DNA of 64,000 bases from Actinospica sp035552695 (GCF_035552695.1 NZ_DASZKT010000043.1:29253-93252), one strand, 5' to 3'. Shown: positions 37,101 through 48,429, counted from the stretch's first letter. The notes: a model not told the origin generated them from the sequence alone. Translations and numbers: made by a program.

Positions 37101-37467
37101 AGGTCCTGTTTGCGGTTCGGATGCGGCTCGCGCTGCGGGTGCGCCGCTTCGCGCCGCTCTTGGGGGTTTCGCTGGCCCACCCTCCCACCCGTTGCGTCCG
37201 CCTGTCGGGCTGCGGGTCTGAAGATCAAAATCAACGGCGGAAAACATGAACCCGGCTCGCGTCGAACACCACGCCTACCGCGTCACCGATACAAGGTTGA
37301 GGGCGTGACCCCATCCTCGGGATCGCGATCACGTTCCCGGTGTTGACTTTGCAGACCGCAGCCCGACAGGCCCGCGCAACGGGTGGGAGGGTGGGCCAGC
37401 GAAACCCCCGAAGCCGCAAAGCGGCGCACCCGCAACACGGGCAGCATCCGAACCACGAACAGGACCT
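37101..37467. repeat. Long imperfect inverted repeat (arms ~125-135 bp, ~106-bp spacer)
   Basis: The left arm 37101-37235 and right arm 37342-37467 are reverse complements with scattered mismatches. Long exact blocks include GGGTTTCGCTGGCCCACCCT followed by CCCACCCGTTGCG, and CCTGTCGGGCTGC. The outer ends are AGGTCCTGTT and AACAGGACCT. No transposase is encoded; short frames on both strands are mirror images of one another. It could be a MITE-like element or a collapsed pair of interspersed repeats. Confidence 0.85.
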
Positions 37468-37527
37468 AGCCTCAGAGCGTCCAAGGCGGCCCTACGCCTG
37501 ATCGTGAAAAAGTCTGACCTCCCAGCC

Positions 37528-37599
37528 AGTTCGAAGGCTCCGGCTGCGCGAATCGAGACCGCGGAGGAGAATGCGGAGAAGCAGCCGCAGGAAGTGTGA
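37528..37599 (+). repeat. 72-bp direct repeat, copy B (orphan gene tail)
   Basis: This is a copy of the coding tail at 36968-37039 with three base differences, ending in TGA. No start or upstream body of the gene precedes it, so it is a remnant, not a gene. Confidence 0.9.
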
Positions 37600-37652
37600 C
37601 CTGCCGGATCCCGAGTGCAGGCGTCGAGCGGCGATCGGCGAGGAGGACGGCG

Positions 37653-37874
37653 ATGCGAGTCACGTTCGATGGTGAGGACAACGTCGGATACATCTACCTC
37701 ATCGACGAGATCACTCCCGGCCAGTCCACGCGCCAGGTCGTCGCCGACGACAACCACGGCTCGGCCGTCGTCCTCGACTTCGACGGCGACGGCCGGCTGC
37801 TCGGCGTCGAACTGCTGAGCGCCCGCCGCCAACTGCACCCCGACCTCCTGGGCACCGCGGACCGCGTCGGCTAG
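37653..37874 (+). CDS. DUF2283 family protein
   Basis: A 73-residue protein with the DUF2283 pattern: MRVTFDGEDNVGYIYLIDEI, then VVLDFDGDGRLLGVELLSA. This small beta-rich cytoplasmic family has unknown function. ATG at 37653 follows AGGAGGACGG; the frame is open upstream into repeat copy B but has no site there. Its TAG stop lies in the first unit of a three-copy GGCTAGC repeat (37869-37889). Confidence 0.8.
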   Translation: MRVTFDGEDNVGYIYLIDEITPGQSTRQVVADDNHGSAVVLDFDGDGRLLGVELLSARRQLHPDLLGTADRVG

Positions 37875-37889
37875 CGGCTAGCGGCTAGC
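37869..37889. repeat. GGCTAGC x3 microsatellite between convergent stops
   Basis: Three perfect 7-bp units fill the gap between the DUF2283 stop and the stop of the converging DUF5519 gene. Confidence 0.85.
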
Positions 37890-37891
37890 GG

Positions 37892-38356
37892 TCAGCCGGA
37901 ATCGCCGGAGCGGGCGTAGGCGAGGCTTTCCTCGACGATGGAGACGACCACGTCGAGTTCAGTCGCGTCGCGCGGGCCGTAGATCATGAACTCGGTGCCG
38001 AAGTCGCCGTACTGATGCGGCTCGGCCCAGCCCAGTTCCACCAGCCGTCGGCCGCGTTCGGCGGGGAGCACGAGATGGGTGCTCGTGTCGTCGACGCCGT
38101 GCAGGTGGACGGGCTCCAGCCGCCGACCGGGGGCAAGCGAGGTCTCCGGCGTGTGCTCGGTGGGTCGACCGGCCAGGAAGACGGCTCGTGAGCTCGCCGG
38201 GGAGACCTGGCTGTGGCCTTCGACGACTCCCGGCAGCGCGAAGATCCGGGCCACCAACTCGCCCCAGATCGCAGGGCTCGATTGCTGGTCCACTTGGCGG
38301 TGCGGGCCCTCGTCGGACGTCGTGGGTCGGCCACCGGGGCGCGGTTCGTCGTGCAT
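37892..38356 (-). CDS. DUF5519 (luciferase-domain) family protein
   Basis: A 154-residue protein with the DUF5519 layout: ALPGVVEGHSQVSPASSRAV, a central VHLHGVDDTSTHLVLPAERG, and LGWAEPHQYGDFGTEFMIYG. The family is annotated as luciferase domain from distant similarity and has no shown activity. Start at ATG 38356 (MHDEPRPGG); an upstream in-frame start at 38383 lies inside the sdh terminator hairpin. Confidence 0.78.
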   Translation of the reverse strand: MHDEPRPGGRPTTSDEGPHRQVDQQSSPAIWGELVARIFALPGVVEGHSQVSPASSRAVFLAGRPTEHTPETSLAPGRRLEPVHLHGVDDTSTHLVLPAERGRRLVELGWAEPHQYGDFGTEFMIYGPRDATELDVVVSIVEESLAYARSGDSG

Positions 38357-38362
38357 GGCGCA

Positions 38363-38412
38363 GACGCTAGCCGAGAACCTCACTGGAGATCAGCTGGTTT
38401 TCGGCTAGCGTC
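38363..38412 (-). terminator. Hairpin terminator of the sdh operon
   Basis: GACGCTAGCCGA (38363-38374) pairs with TCGGCTAGCGTC (38401-38412). The stem extends three more pairs including one G-U around a ~20-base loop. It lies 28 bases after the sdhB stop, in the direction of sdh transcription. Confidence 0.65.
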
Positions 38413-38440
38413 CGTGCGGCAGGCGTCCGCGCGGGAAGCC

Positions 38441-39193
38441 TCAGACCCGACGGGTGATCAGGGCGCGCTTGACCTCGGCGATCGCCTGGGTGATCTGGAT
38501 GCCGCGGGGGCAGGCCTCGGTGCAGTTGAAGGTGGTCCGGCAGCGCCAGACGCCCTCGCGCTCGTTGAGGATCTCGAGGCGCTCCTCGGCCGCGTCGTCG
38601 CGCGAGTCGAAGATGAAGCGGTGGGCGTTGACGATCGCGGCCGGGCCGAAGTACTGGCCGTCGGTCCAGAAGACCGGGCAGGACGTCGTGCACGCGGCGC
38701 ACAGGATGCACTTGGTGGTGTCGTCGAAGCGGTCGCGTTCCTTCTGCGACTGCAGGCGCTCCTTCGTCGGCTCGTTGCCGTGCGCGATGAGGAACGGCTT
38801 GATGTCCCGGTAGGCCTGCAGGAACGGGTCCATGTCCACGACCAGGTCCTTGACCACCGGCAGGCCCTGGATCGGCTCGACCGTGATCGGCTTCTCCGGA
38901 TTCAGGTCCTTGACCAGGCTCTTGCACGCCAGCCGGTTGCGGCCGTTGATGCGCATCGCGTCCGAGCCGCAGACGCCGTGCGCGCAGGACCGACGGAACG
39001 TCAGGGTGCCGTCCATGTCCCACTTGATCTGGTGCAGCGCGTCCAGGATGCGCCAGGTCGGCAGCGCCTGGACCTGCCACTCGTCCCAGCGCGTCTCCTC
39101 GGTCGAAGAACCGGCGCTTCGCGCTTCCGGGTTGTACCGCTTGACCCGGACCGTGATGGTCATGAACTGCGGGTCGGAAGTTGCGGCGGGCAT
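38441..39193 (-). CDS. sdhB: Succinate dehydrogenase iron-sulfur subunit
   Basis: SdhB carries electrons from the flavoprotein to the membrane anchor. The 250-residue protein has the ligands of all three clusters: [2Fe-2S] in RRSCAHGVCGSDAM and the later Cys of RLACKSL; [4Fe-4S] in KCILCAACTTSCP; and [3Fe-4S]/[4Fe-4S] in TFNCTEACPRGI. ATG at 39193 lies directly beside the sdhA stop (39195), so translation is coupled. It is the last gene of sdhC-sdhD-sdhA-sdhB. Confidence 0.95.
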   Translation of the reverse strand: MPAATSDPQFMTITVRVKRYNPEARSAGSSTEETRWDEWQVQALPTWRILDALHQIKWDMDGTLTFRRSCAHGVCGSDAMRINGRNRLACKSLVKDLNPEKPITVEPIQGLPVVKDLVVDMDPFLQAYRDIKPFLIAHGNEPTKERLQSQKERDRFDDTTKCILCAACTTSCPVFWTDGQYFGPAAIVNAHRFIFDSRDDAAEERLEILNEREGVWRCRTTFNCTEACPRGIQITQAIAEVKRALITRRV

Positions 39194-39194
39194 A

Positions 39195-41054
<1,860 letters not shown>

Positions 41055-41064
41055 GGAGCGCGCC

Positions 41065-41511
41065 TTAGGCCTTGATGGAGGGGTCGAACGTGAAGATGAC
41101 CAGGCTGCCGAGGAAGATCATCACGATCGCCGCGAAGTACAGCAGCGACTTCAGCACGAAGCGGGTGCCGTCCCTCTCCGCGTAGTCGTTGATGACCGTG
41201 CGCAGGCCGTTGGTGCCGTGCAGCGTGGCCAGCCAGAGCGTGAGCAGGTCCCAGATCTGCCAGAAGGGCGAGGCCCAGCGGCCCGCCACGAAGGCGAAGT
41301 TGATCTTCTCGACGCCGCCGTCGAGCACCAGCATGATGAACAGGTGGCCGAGCACCAGGACGGTCAGCAGCAGGCCGGAGAAGCGCATGAACAGCCAGCT
41401 GTAGAGCTCGAAGTTCGTGCGCCCGGTGCGGGAGGTGCGGCGGGAACGCAGCTTGTGCGGCTCCTTGGGGGAGCGCGGGGCGTCGATCGCCGGGGTGGTG
41501 GTCGTCGTCAT
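41065..41511 (-). CDS. sdhD: Succinate dehydrogenase membrane anchor subunit
   Basis: A 148-residue protein with three helices: WLFMRFSGLLLTVLVLGHLF, a second around IWDLLTLWLATLHGTNGLR, and a third around LYFAAIVMIFLGSLVIFTF. The His residues in GHLF and TLHGTNGLR are likely heme b ligands or quinone-site residues. The basic/Thr-rich N-terminus is cytoplasmic. It lies between sdhC and sdhA, as in S. coelicolor. Confidence 0.9.
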   Translation of the reverse strand: MTTTTTPAIDAPRSPKEPHKLRSRRTSRTGRTNFELYSWLFMRFSGLLLTVLVLGHLFIMLVLDGGVEKINFAFVAGRWASPFWQIWDLLTLWLATLHGTNGLRTVINDYAERDGTRFVLKSLLYFAAIVMIFLGSLVIFTFDPSIKA

Positions 41512-41529
41512 CTCGACTCGCTCCCTTTC

Positions 41530-41952
41530 CTAGTAGCCGAAGATCCGGTGCAGCGAGTGCGCGAGGATCGGGTAGAAGACCCCGATCATCAGCACCAGCC
41601 AGACGCCGACGACCCAATAGAGCATCTTCTTCTGCAGCCGGGGGCCCTTGGCCCAGAAGTCCACCGCGATGATCCGCAGGCCGTTGAAGGCGTGGAAGCA
41701 GATCGCGGCGGTCAGGCCGTACTCGAGGAAGTTGACGATCGGGTTCTTATAGCTGTTGATGACGGAGTTGTAGTCGCCCTGCGAGACGCGCAGCAGCGAG
41801 GCGTCGAGCACGTGCGCGAAGAGGAAGAAGAAGATCAGCACGCCGGTGATGCGGTGCGCAACCCAGCTCCACATGCCCTCGCGGCCGCGATAGAGCGTGC
41901 CCTTCTTCCGGGTCCGGGAACTCGTCCCCCCGCCAGACGTTGTAGTGGCCAT
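41530..41952 (-). CDS. sdhC: Succinate dehydrogenase cytochrome b556 subunit
   Basis: A 140-residue anchor subunit with the cytochrome-b556 pattern GMWSWVAHRITGVLIFFFLF followed by AHVLDASLL. Helices also occur around FLEYGLTAAICFHAFNGLR and YWVVGVWLVLMIGVFYPILA. The His in AHR and CFHAFNG are the probable quinone-site and heme residues. It is the first gene of the operon; the promoter lies beyond 41952. Confidence 0.9.
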   Translation of the reverse strand: MATTTSGGGTSSRTRKKGTLYRGREGMWSWVAHRITGVLIFFFLFAHVLDASLLRVSQGDYNSVINSYKNPIVNFLEYGLTAAICFHAFNGLRIIAVDFWAKGPRLQKKMLYWVVGVWLVLMIGVFYPILAHSLHRIFGY

Positions 41953-42297
41953 GGGCTACCCGTCGCCGCCTTCCATAGGTCGTCGCGTCCTCGTCGGCGT
42001 CAGAGTAACCACAGCCAAGGGTGATCCAATGACCATCAGAGGGGGTTTGTGAGCGAACTCGCATCGGACAATCTAGGACAATTACCATCACTAGTGGATC
42101 TCGTGGGTGTGTGATTCGCACGACAGTCGGGCCTCGGCGAGAGGTGATTGCGGCCTAACGTGTGAGTGGGACGTGCGCCTGCTGGGCTCTGGCCTGGCCG
42201 ACCCGCGGCTCGAGGGATAGCGATGGCGTCTACCGGTCGGTAGGCTCCGGAAGCGGGGGCGACGCGCGCCTACCTGCTGAGCTGGATGGGGTACACG
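41953..42297. promoter_or_regulatory. Divergent control region between sdhC and the mutase gene
   Basis: A 345-base gap with no credible gene. On the minus strand TTGGAT (42024-42029) and TACTCT (42002-42007), 16 bases apart, form a possible sdh promoter. A direct repeat GGACAAT-N3-GGACAAT lies near 42066-42082. A 14-bp palindrome, CTACCG-GT-CGGTAG, at 42230-42243 resembles a TetR-family operator, 55 bases before the mutase start. Confidence 0.45.
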
Positions 42298-43881
<1,584 letters not shown>

Positions 43882-43883
43882 CG

Positions 43884-43920
43884 GTCAATATCTCTTGACT
43901 GGTGGTCAAGGAACATTGAC
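43884..43920. promoter_or_regulatory. Ordered double operator upstream of the regulator-MFS operon
   Basis: GTCAA-N6-TTGAC occurs twice, at 43884-43899 and 43905-43920. The repeat spacing is exactly 21 bp, two helical turns. The second copy ends 9 bases before the ATG at 43930. The layout fits two dimers of the ArsR-like protein bound side by side. Confidence 0.7.
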
Positions 43921-43929
43921 CATTGGGGC

Positions 43930-44472
43930 ATGACCGCTGACGACGCACCCCGGGAAGACATCCTCGAACTCGAGACGGACCAGCAACTGCACGCGATCGG
44001 CAGCTTGGCGCGGCACCGGGTGCTGCGGGTGCTCCGGGACGGGCCCGCGACGGTGACCCAGATCGCCGAGCGGCTCGGGATCGCGAAGGGGAGCTCGAAC
44101 TACCACGTCAAGGTGCTGGTGAAGGCCGGGCTGATCAGCGTGGTGGAGACCCGCAAGGTGCGCGGGGTGACAGAGCTCTACTACGGCAGGTCGGACAAGG
44201 TGATCGGCGTGCCCAAGTCCAGCACGGGGCGCGACATCCTCATGCGGCACGCGCTGGCCGACGTCGAGGCGGCGGCGCCGGAGCACGAGCGGGACGAGCG
44301 GCTCAAGCACCTGCGGCTGAGCCCGGAGGACTTCGCGCTGGCGGTGCAGAAGGTCGTCGCGCTGCACGCGGAACTCAAGGCGATGCACGATCCGGACCAG
44401 CCCGCCGCTGACCTGTTCACGGCGCTGTACCGGCCGGTGGACACCAGGGGGCCGCGGGGATCGGACGCATGA
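43930..44472 (+). CDS. ArsR-like winged-helix transcriptional regulator
   Basis: A 180-residue regulator. Residues 18-95 form a winged helix of the HTH_20/ArsR group (LHAIGSLARHRVLRVLRDGP, TVTQIAERLGIAKGSSNYHV, KVLVKAGLISVVETRKVRG). A helical C-terminus follows, with no metal-binding Cys pair. Proteins of this type often repress a neighbouring drug-efflux gene and bind a hydrophobic ligand. The MFS gene overlaps its stop by 4 bp, and the double operator lies directly upstream, so autoregulation of the pair is likely. The ATG has only GGGG one or two bases upstream. Confidence 0.85.
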   Translation: MTADDAPREDILELETDQQLHAIGSLARHRVLRVLRDGPATVTQIAERLGIAKGSSNYHVKVLVKAGLISVVETRKVRGVTELYYGRSDKVIGVPKSSTGRDILMRHALADVEAAAPEHERDERLKHLRLSPEDFALAVQKVVALHAELKAMHDPDQPAADLFTALYRPVDTRGPRGSDA

Positions 44473-45803
44473 GAAGACCCGGGGGGAATCGAAGGGATCG
44501 ACCGCGGTTGCCCGGCGCGTTCCACCGCGTCTGGGCGGCCGCGGCGGTCTCCTCGCTCGGCGACGGGGTCTACGGCTCGGCGCTGCCGCTGCTCGCGCTC
44601 ACGGTGACCCGCAGCCCGGTCGTCTTCGGTGCCATGGAGGCCGTGACCCTGCTGCCCTGGCTGCTGTTCGGACTGATCGGCGGCGCTCTCGTGGACCGGT
44701 GGGACCGGCGCGGCACGATGGTGATCACCGACCTGTGCCGCTTCGCGCTGCTGGCCCTGGCGACGGCGGCGATCGCGGGCGGCTTCGTCGATATCGGCGT
44801 CCTGATCGCGATCGGCTTCCTGCTCGGAGTCGGCAGCATGCTCTTCGACACGGCGTCAATGGCGCTCATTCCCGACCTGCTGGACCGTGACCCGGACCTG
44901 CTCCAGATGGGCAACTCGCGGCTGCAGGGCGCGCAGCGTGCCGCGGACGGGTTCGTCGGGCCGCCCATCGGCAGCCTGCTGTTCTCGCTCAGCCGCACGG
45001 TGCCGTTCCTCGCCGACGCGGTCTCGTTCCTCTTCAGCTCCGTGATGATCCGCACGCTGCCCGCTCGCCCGAGGCGACCCGCCGAGACGAAGACCTCGAT
45101 CCTGGCCGACGCGCGGGTCGGGGCGTCGTACCTGCTGCACCACAAGCTGCTGCTCGGTCTGGCGATCCGGCCCGCGGTCGGCAATCTGGCGTTCTGCGCC
45201 TGCGGTGCGGTGCTGGCGCTGTTCGCGCACGTCACGCTGCACCTGAGTCCCGCGGGTTACGGCACGTTCCTGACCACGAACGCGATCGGCGGCCTGGCCG
45301 GGACGTTCGCCTCGGGATGGGTGGGCCGTCGGCTGGGCACCGGCGGCGCGCTGACGGCGACCGCCTTCGTCGAGGCCGCCGGACTGCTCATGCTCGGGCT
45401 CTCGGCGAACGTTTTCATCGCCGGGGCCGCGTTCGTCGTGCTGGGCGGGGCGATGGCCGTGACGATGACGCTCGGCTGGTCGGTCCGGCAGTCGATCGTG
45501 CCGGACGAGCTGATGGGCCGGGTGGCCGCGGCGTCCCGGCTGACCGCCTTCAGCGCCGGGCCGCTCGGCGCGCTGCTCGGCGGCTGGCTGGCGCACGTCG
45601 CCGGGCTGCGGGCGCCGTTCGTCGCCGGGGCCGGCGTGCTCGTCGTGATGGCCTTCGTGGCGGCACGGCTGACCGGCAACAGCCGCATCGACGCGGCGTT
45701 GGCCGAGGCGGCGAGTACCAAGGCGATCGATACCGCGCCGGTCGGCCCCGAGCCGATCAGTACTGAGCCGCCTGTTGGTACAGCTGCTGAATCGCCGGCG
45801 TGA
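44469..45803 (+). CDS. MFS transporter, probable drug exporter
   Basis: A 444-residue major-facilitator protein with 10-12 hydrophobic segments. The N-terminus PGAFHRVWAAAAVSSLGDGV is typical of the MFS_3/TetV-like exporters. GALVDRWDRRGTM is the motif-A loop between helices 2 and 3, and PDEL(M)GRVAAASRL a conserved loop in the second half. It is co-translated with the preceding regulator. Its last 47 bases overlap the converging protease gene; the C-terminal tail there is Pro/Ala/Thr-rich and dispensable in appearance. Confidence 0.87.
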   Translation: MRRPGGNRRDRPRLPGAFHRVWAAAAVSSLGDGVYGSALPLLALTVTRSPVVFGAMEAVTLLPWLLFGLIGGALVDRWDRRGTMVITDLCRFALLALATAAIAGGFVDIGVLIAIGFLLGVGSMLFDTASMALIPDLLDRDPDLLQMGNSRLQGAQRAADGFVGPPIGSLLFSLSRTVPFLADAVSFLFSSVMIRTLPARPRRPAETKTSILADARVGASYLLHHKLLLGLAIRPAVGNLAFCACGAVLALFAHVTLHLSPAGYGTFLTTNAIGGLAGTFASGWVGRRLGTGGALTATAFVEAAGLLMLGLSANVFIAGAAFVVLGGAMAVTMTLGWSVRQSIVPDELMGRVAAASRLTAFSAGPLGALLGGWLAHVAGLRAPFVAGAGVLVVMAFVAARLTGNSRIDAALAEAASTKAIDTAPVGPEPISTEPPVGTAAESPA

Positions 45804-46602
45804 GGGCAGAGGCGTACGTGACGTCCGAGCGGGTGCCGCCGCGCTGGTAGCCGCCCATCACGCCGACGAGCGTGCCGATTCCGTCGCCCGGATCGACGTC
45901 CGTGAGCACCGGGCCGCCGCTCGTGCCGCCCGGGAAGTCCGCGCAGTCCAGTTCGAGCTGCGTGGGGGACAGGAAGCGGACCGGAGTGCGGCAGGCGACC
46001 GGATCCGGGCTCTGATACGGGTAGCCGACCTGCACGGCGAGGGCGCCCGCCGCGGGGACCGTGCCGAAGTGCTCCGAGCCGGTGATCGACGCCAGCGGGC
46101 GCGCGTCGCCGGGCCGTGCGACGGTGACGAAGGCGATGTCGAAGTCAGGGTTCTGCACACCGTTCATCCACTGCTGCGGACGGATGATCCGGGTCGGATA
46201 CCAGACCCCGTATGGCCTAGATCCGTTGTCGGCGCCCGGGATGTAGGCCACCGTCATCGGGGCGCCGATCCGGGAGACGACGCCGCCGAGGCAGTGCGCG
46301 GCGGTGGCGATGAGGTCGCCGCCCGCGCTGTCCACGGCCACCGCGGAGCACAGCTTCGCGCCCGGCGTGCCATCCGGGTTCTGCCAGACGAGTTCGCCGA
46401 ACTGCGGCATGCCGGGGAAGGTCGCGCCGGCGCGCGGGGAGGACGGCCAGGAGGCGCTCAGCAGCGCGGGCGGGGCGGGCAGCCGCGGTGGCAGCGCAAC
46501 GGCCGTGATCGAACTCGCGGCGAGGATCGGTGCGAAAAACTTCGCGGCGAGCAAAGAGATCGGCGGCACGGGGATATGACTGCCCGTCATATCCCCGGCC
46601 AC
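45757..46602 (-). CDS. Secreted trypsin-like serine protease
   Basis: An S1-type protease of about 280 residues. The hydrophobic stretch SLLAAKFFAPILAASSITAV serves as signal peptide or anchor. The catalytic triad is complete: His in LIATAAHCLGG, Asp in PDFDIAFVTVA and Ser in FPGGTSGGPVLT. Four cysteines (LCSAV/AAHC and VACRT/LDCAD) allow two disulfides. The substrate is unknown. The GTG at 46602 and the ATG at 46590 are both possible starts, neither with a good ribosome site. Its 3' end overlaps the MFS gene tail-to-tail. Confidence 0.85.
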   Translation of the reverse strand: MAGDMTGSHIPVPPISLLAAKFFAPILAASSITAVALPPRLPAPPALLSASWPSSPRAGATFPGMPQFGELVWQNPDGTPGAKLCSAVAVDSAGGDLIATAAHCLGGVVSRIGAPMTVAYIPGADNGSRPYGVWYPTRIIRPQQWMNGVQNPDFDIAFVTVARPGDARPLASITGSEHFGTVPAAGALAVQVGYPYQSPDPVACRTPVRFLSPTQLELDCADFPGGTSGGPVLTDVDPGDGIGTLVGVMGGYQRGGTRSDVTYASALTPAIQQLYQQAAQY

Positions 46603-46745
46603 TCTACGCCGAACGAGTGGAACGGCCGGTAATCAGTTCGAGCGTTCGTTCTTACGGCGTATGGAGGTCGGCTAGGTGGGACGGATGATCGCGTGGATCG
46701 TTCGTGTCGCGGCGGGTTTACCGAATCACTCTCGGCGATCGAGGT

Positions 46746-46895
46746 CTAACGGTCGGCGCGCTCGGCGGCGTGTTCGGTCCGTACGTCCTGCTTGTGACCG
46801 CCGCAGCCACAGGGGTTGCAGCGGCAGGGGTTGCAGGTGCACCCGCGGTTGGCGCAGCCGCAGGCGGCCTCCCGCGGCTCGGGGGATTGCGACAT
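46746..46895 (-). CDS. 49-residue Cys-rich, metallothionein-like peptide
   Basis: The peptide carries eight cysteines in 20 residues, CGCANRGCTCNPCRCNPCGC, followed by GGHK with one His, and charged tails on both sides. Five CxC pairs and two CNPC units are typical of soft-metal (Cu, Zn, Cd) thiolate clusters. It is not an obvious match to SmtA or MymT. ATG at 46895 has AAGGG 9 bases upstream and the codon use is normal for the genome. A much longer in-frame opening upstream is only the antisense of the M20 gene. It lies between the protease gene (same strand, 143 bases on) and the divergent M20 gene. The 225 bases at 46896-47120 show no clear operator. Confidence 0.68.
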   Translation of the reverse strand: MSQSPEPREAACGCANRGCTCNPCRCNPCGCGGHKQDVRTEHAAERADR

Positions 46896-47120
46896 CGGCG
46901 CTCGCCCTTCTGCATTAGCGGAACAATTACCGATAGCCCATTCCCGCGAACGATGAATACCACGCGTGAGCGAGACGGCGCACTCGGCGCACGCCAGGGG
47001 GTGTTGAGGTGGCGTAACCGGGGCGCGACATAGTCCGGTCGGATCATTTATCGCCCCCAGGCGGGTCAACTGGACGCAAAAACGCGCCATGGAAAGGATT
47101 GGCAGGACTACCGTTGGGGA

Positions 47121-48365
47121 ATGGCAAGGAACCACGCCGCCCCGTATCACGTCGAAGACGCCGTGCCTTCCGGGACGTCCGCCGCGCTCGAGCCGAGCGA
47201 GCAGCGCGTGGCCGAGCTCATCGAGTTCCGCCGCGATCTGCACGCCCACCCTGAGCTGGCCAGGCAGGAGCTGCGCACCACCCGCCTCGTGGCCGAGCGG
47301 CTGCGCGCCGCCGGGCTCGAGCCCCGCGTCCAGTCTTCCGGAACCGGCCTGATCTGCGATATCGCGGGCGAGCAGGCCCGGGTCTCCCGGCACGGATTCG
47401 CCGGACGCATCGCATTGCGCGCCGATCTGGACGCGCTGCCCATCCAGGAGGCCCCCGGCCTGGCCTTCCGCTCCGTGAGCGACGGCGTCTCGCACTCCTG
47501 CGGCCACGACATCCACACCACCGTCGTGCTCGGCACCGGGCTCGCGCTCGCCGAGGCGGCCGCGCGGGGCGTTCCGGTGCCCGCCACCCGGCTGATCTTC
47601 CAGCCCTCCGAGGAGGTCATGCCCGGCGGCGCGCTGGACATGATCGGCGCGGGCGCGCTGGACGGGGTCGGCCGCATCGTCTCGCTGCACTGCGATCCCA
47701 AGGTGGACGCCGGCCGCATCGGCCTGCGCGTCGGCCCGCTCACCGCCGCCTGCGACAAGCTCGCGGTGCGGCTGACCGGCCCAGGCGGGCACACCTCCCG
47801 CCCGCAGCTGACCGTGGACCTGGTGCACACCCTCGCCCACCTGGTCACCGAGCTGCCCGCGGCGCTGTCCCGCCGGGTGGACCCGCGGCACGGCCTGTCC
47901 CTGGTCTGGGGCGCGATCAACGCGGGCCAGGCGGCCAACGCGATCCCGCAGAGCGGCGAGGCGCACGGCACCGTCCGCTGCATGGACGAGCGCGCCTGGG
48001 CCGACGCGCCTGACCTGGTGCTCGAGCTCGTCGACTCGATCGCGGCGGTCTACGGCGCGAAGACCGAGCTGGACTACGTGCGCGGCGTGCCGCCCGTGGT
48101 CAACGACATCGCCGTGATCGACGAGATGCGCCGCGCCGCCGCGGCGGTCTGCGGCCCGGAGGGCGCCGTCTCGGTCGAGCAGTCCCTCGGCGGCGAGGAC
48201 TTCAGCTGGTACCTGCGCCAGGTCCCCGGCGCCATGGCCCGGCTCGGCGTGCGCACCCCCGGCGACCCGGTGCAGCGCGACCTGCACCAGCCGAGCTTCC
48301 TGGCCGACGAGTCCGCCATCGCCACCGGCGTCCGCTTCTTCACCCGGCTGATCCTCGGCGACTGA
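47121..48365 (+). CDS. M20-family amidohydrolase / carboxypeptidase
   Basis: A 414-residue zinc amidohydrolase of the M20D group. The start LIEFRRDLHAHPELARQE is typical; metal ligands lie in SCGHDIHTTVVLG, IFQPSEEVMPGG and LHCDPKVDAG. The dimerisation domain is in the middle, and GGEDFSWYLRQVPGAMARLG is near the end. Relatives remove acyl or amino-acid groups (hippurate, indole-acetyl-amino acids, N-acetyl-diaminopimelate); the substrate here is unknown. In Streptomyces a similar gene precedes the BmpA transporter, as it does here. The ribosome site (GGGGA) is too close to ATG 47121 to be certain of the start. Confidence 0.88.
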   Translation: MARNHAAPYHVEDAVPSGTSAALEPSEQRVAELIEFRRDLHAHPELARQELRTTRLVAERLRAAGLEPRVQSSGTGLICDIAGEQARVSRHGFAGRIALRADLDALPIQEAPGLAFRSVSDGVSHSCGHDIHTTVVLGTGLALAEAAARGVPVPATRLIFQPSEEVMPGGALDMIGAGALDGVGRIVSLHCDPKVDAGRIGLRVGPLTAACDKLAVRLTGPGGHTSRPQLTVDLVHTLAHLVTELPAALSRRVDPRHGLSLVWGAINAGQAANAIPQSGEAHGTVRCMDERAWADAPDLVLELVDSIAAVYGAKTELDYVRGVPPVVNDIAVIDEMRRAAAAVCGPEGAVSVEQSLGGEDFSWYLRQVPGAMARLGVRTPGDPVQRDLHQPSFLADESAIATGVRFFTRLILGD

Positions 48366-48394
48366 CGCCCGTATTTGACGACCTCTCATATCCG

Positions 48395-48429
48395 AAGGCC
48401 CGTTTCCGCCATTCGGTGGAACGGGCCTT
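48395..48429 (+). terminator. Terminator after the M20 gene
   Basis: AAGGCCCGTT (48395-48404) pairs with AACGGGCCTT (48420-48429). A one-base bulge and two further GC pairs extend the stem. It starts 30 bases after the stop codon. Confidence 0.75.

Larger units (their letters stand above)
37040..37652. other. Gene-free 613-bp repeat island
   Basis: Between the SCO4848-like gene and the DUF2283 gene I see no credible coding sequence. The stretch holds the long inverted repeat at 37101-37467, direct-repeat copy B at 37528-37599, and the ribosome site of the next gene (AGGAGG at 37641). Confidence 0.75.

Noticed and set aside
37110..37419. Short open frames on both strands of the inverted repeat
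   Set aside because: They are mirror copies produced by the repeat arms and carry no recognisable domain or ribosome site.
46896..48389. 547-codon minus-strand frame across the M20 gene
   Set aside because: Only the final 49 codons (46746-46895) look like a gene; the rest is the antisense of the amidohydrolase.
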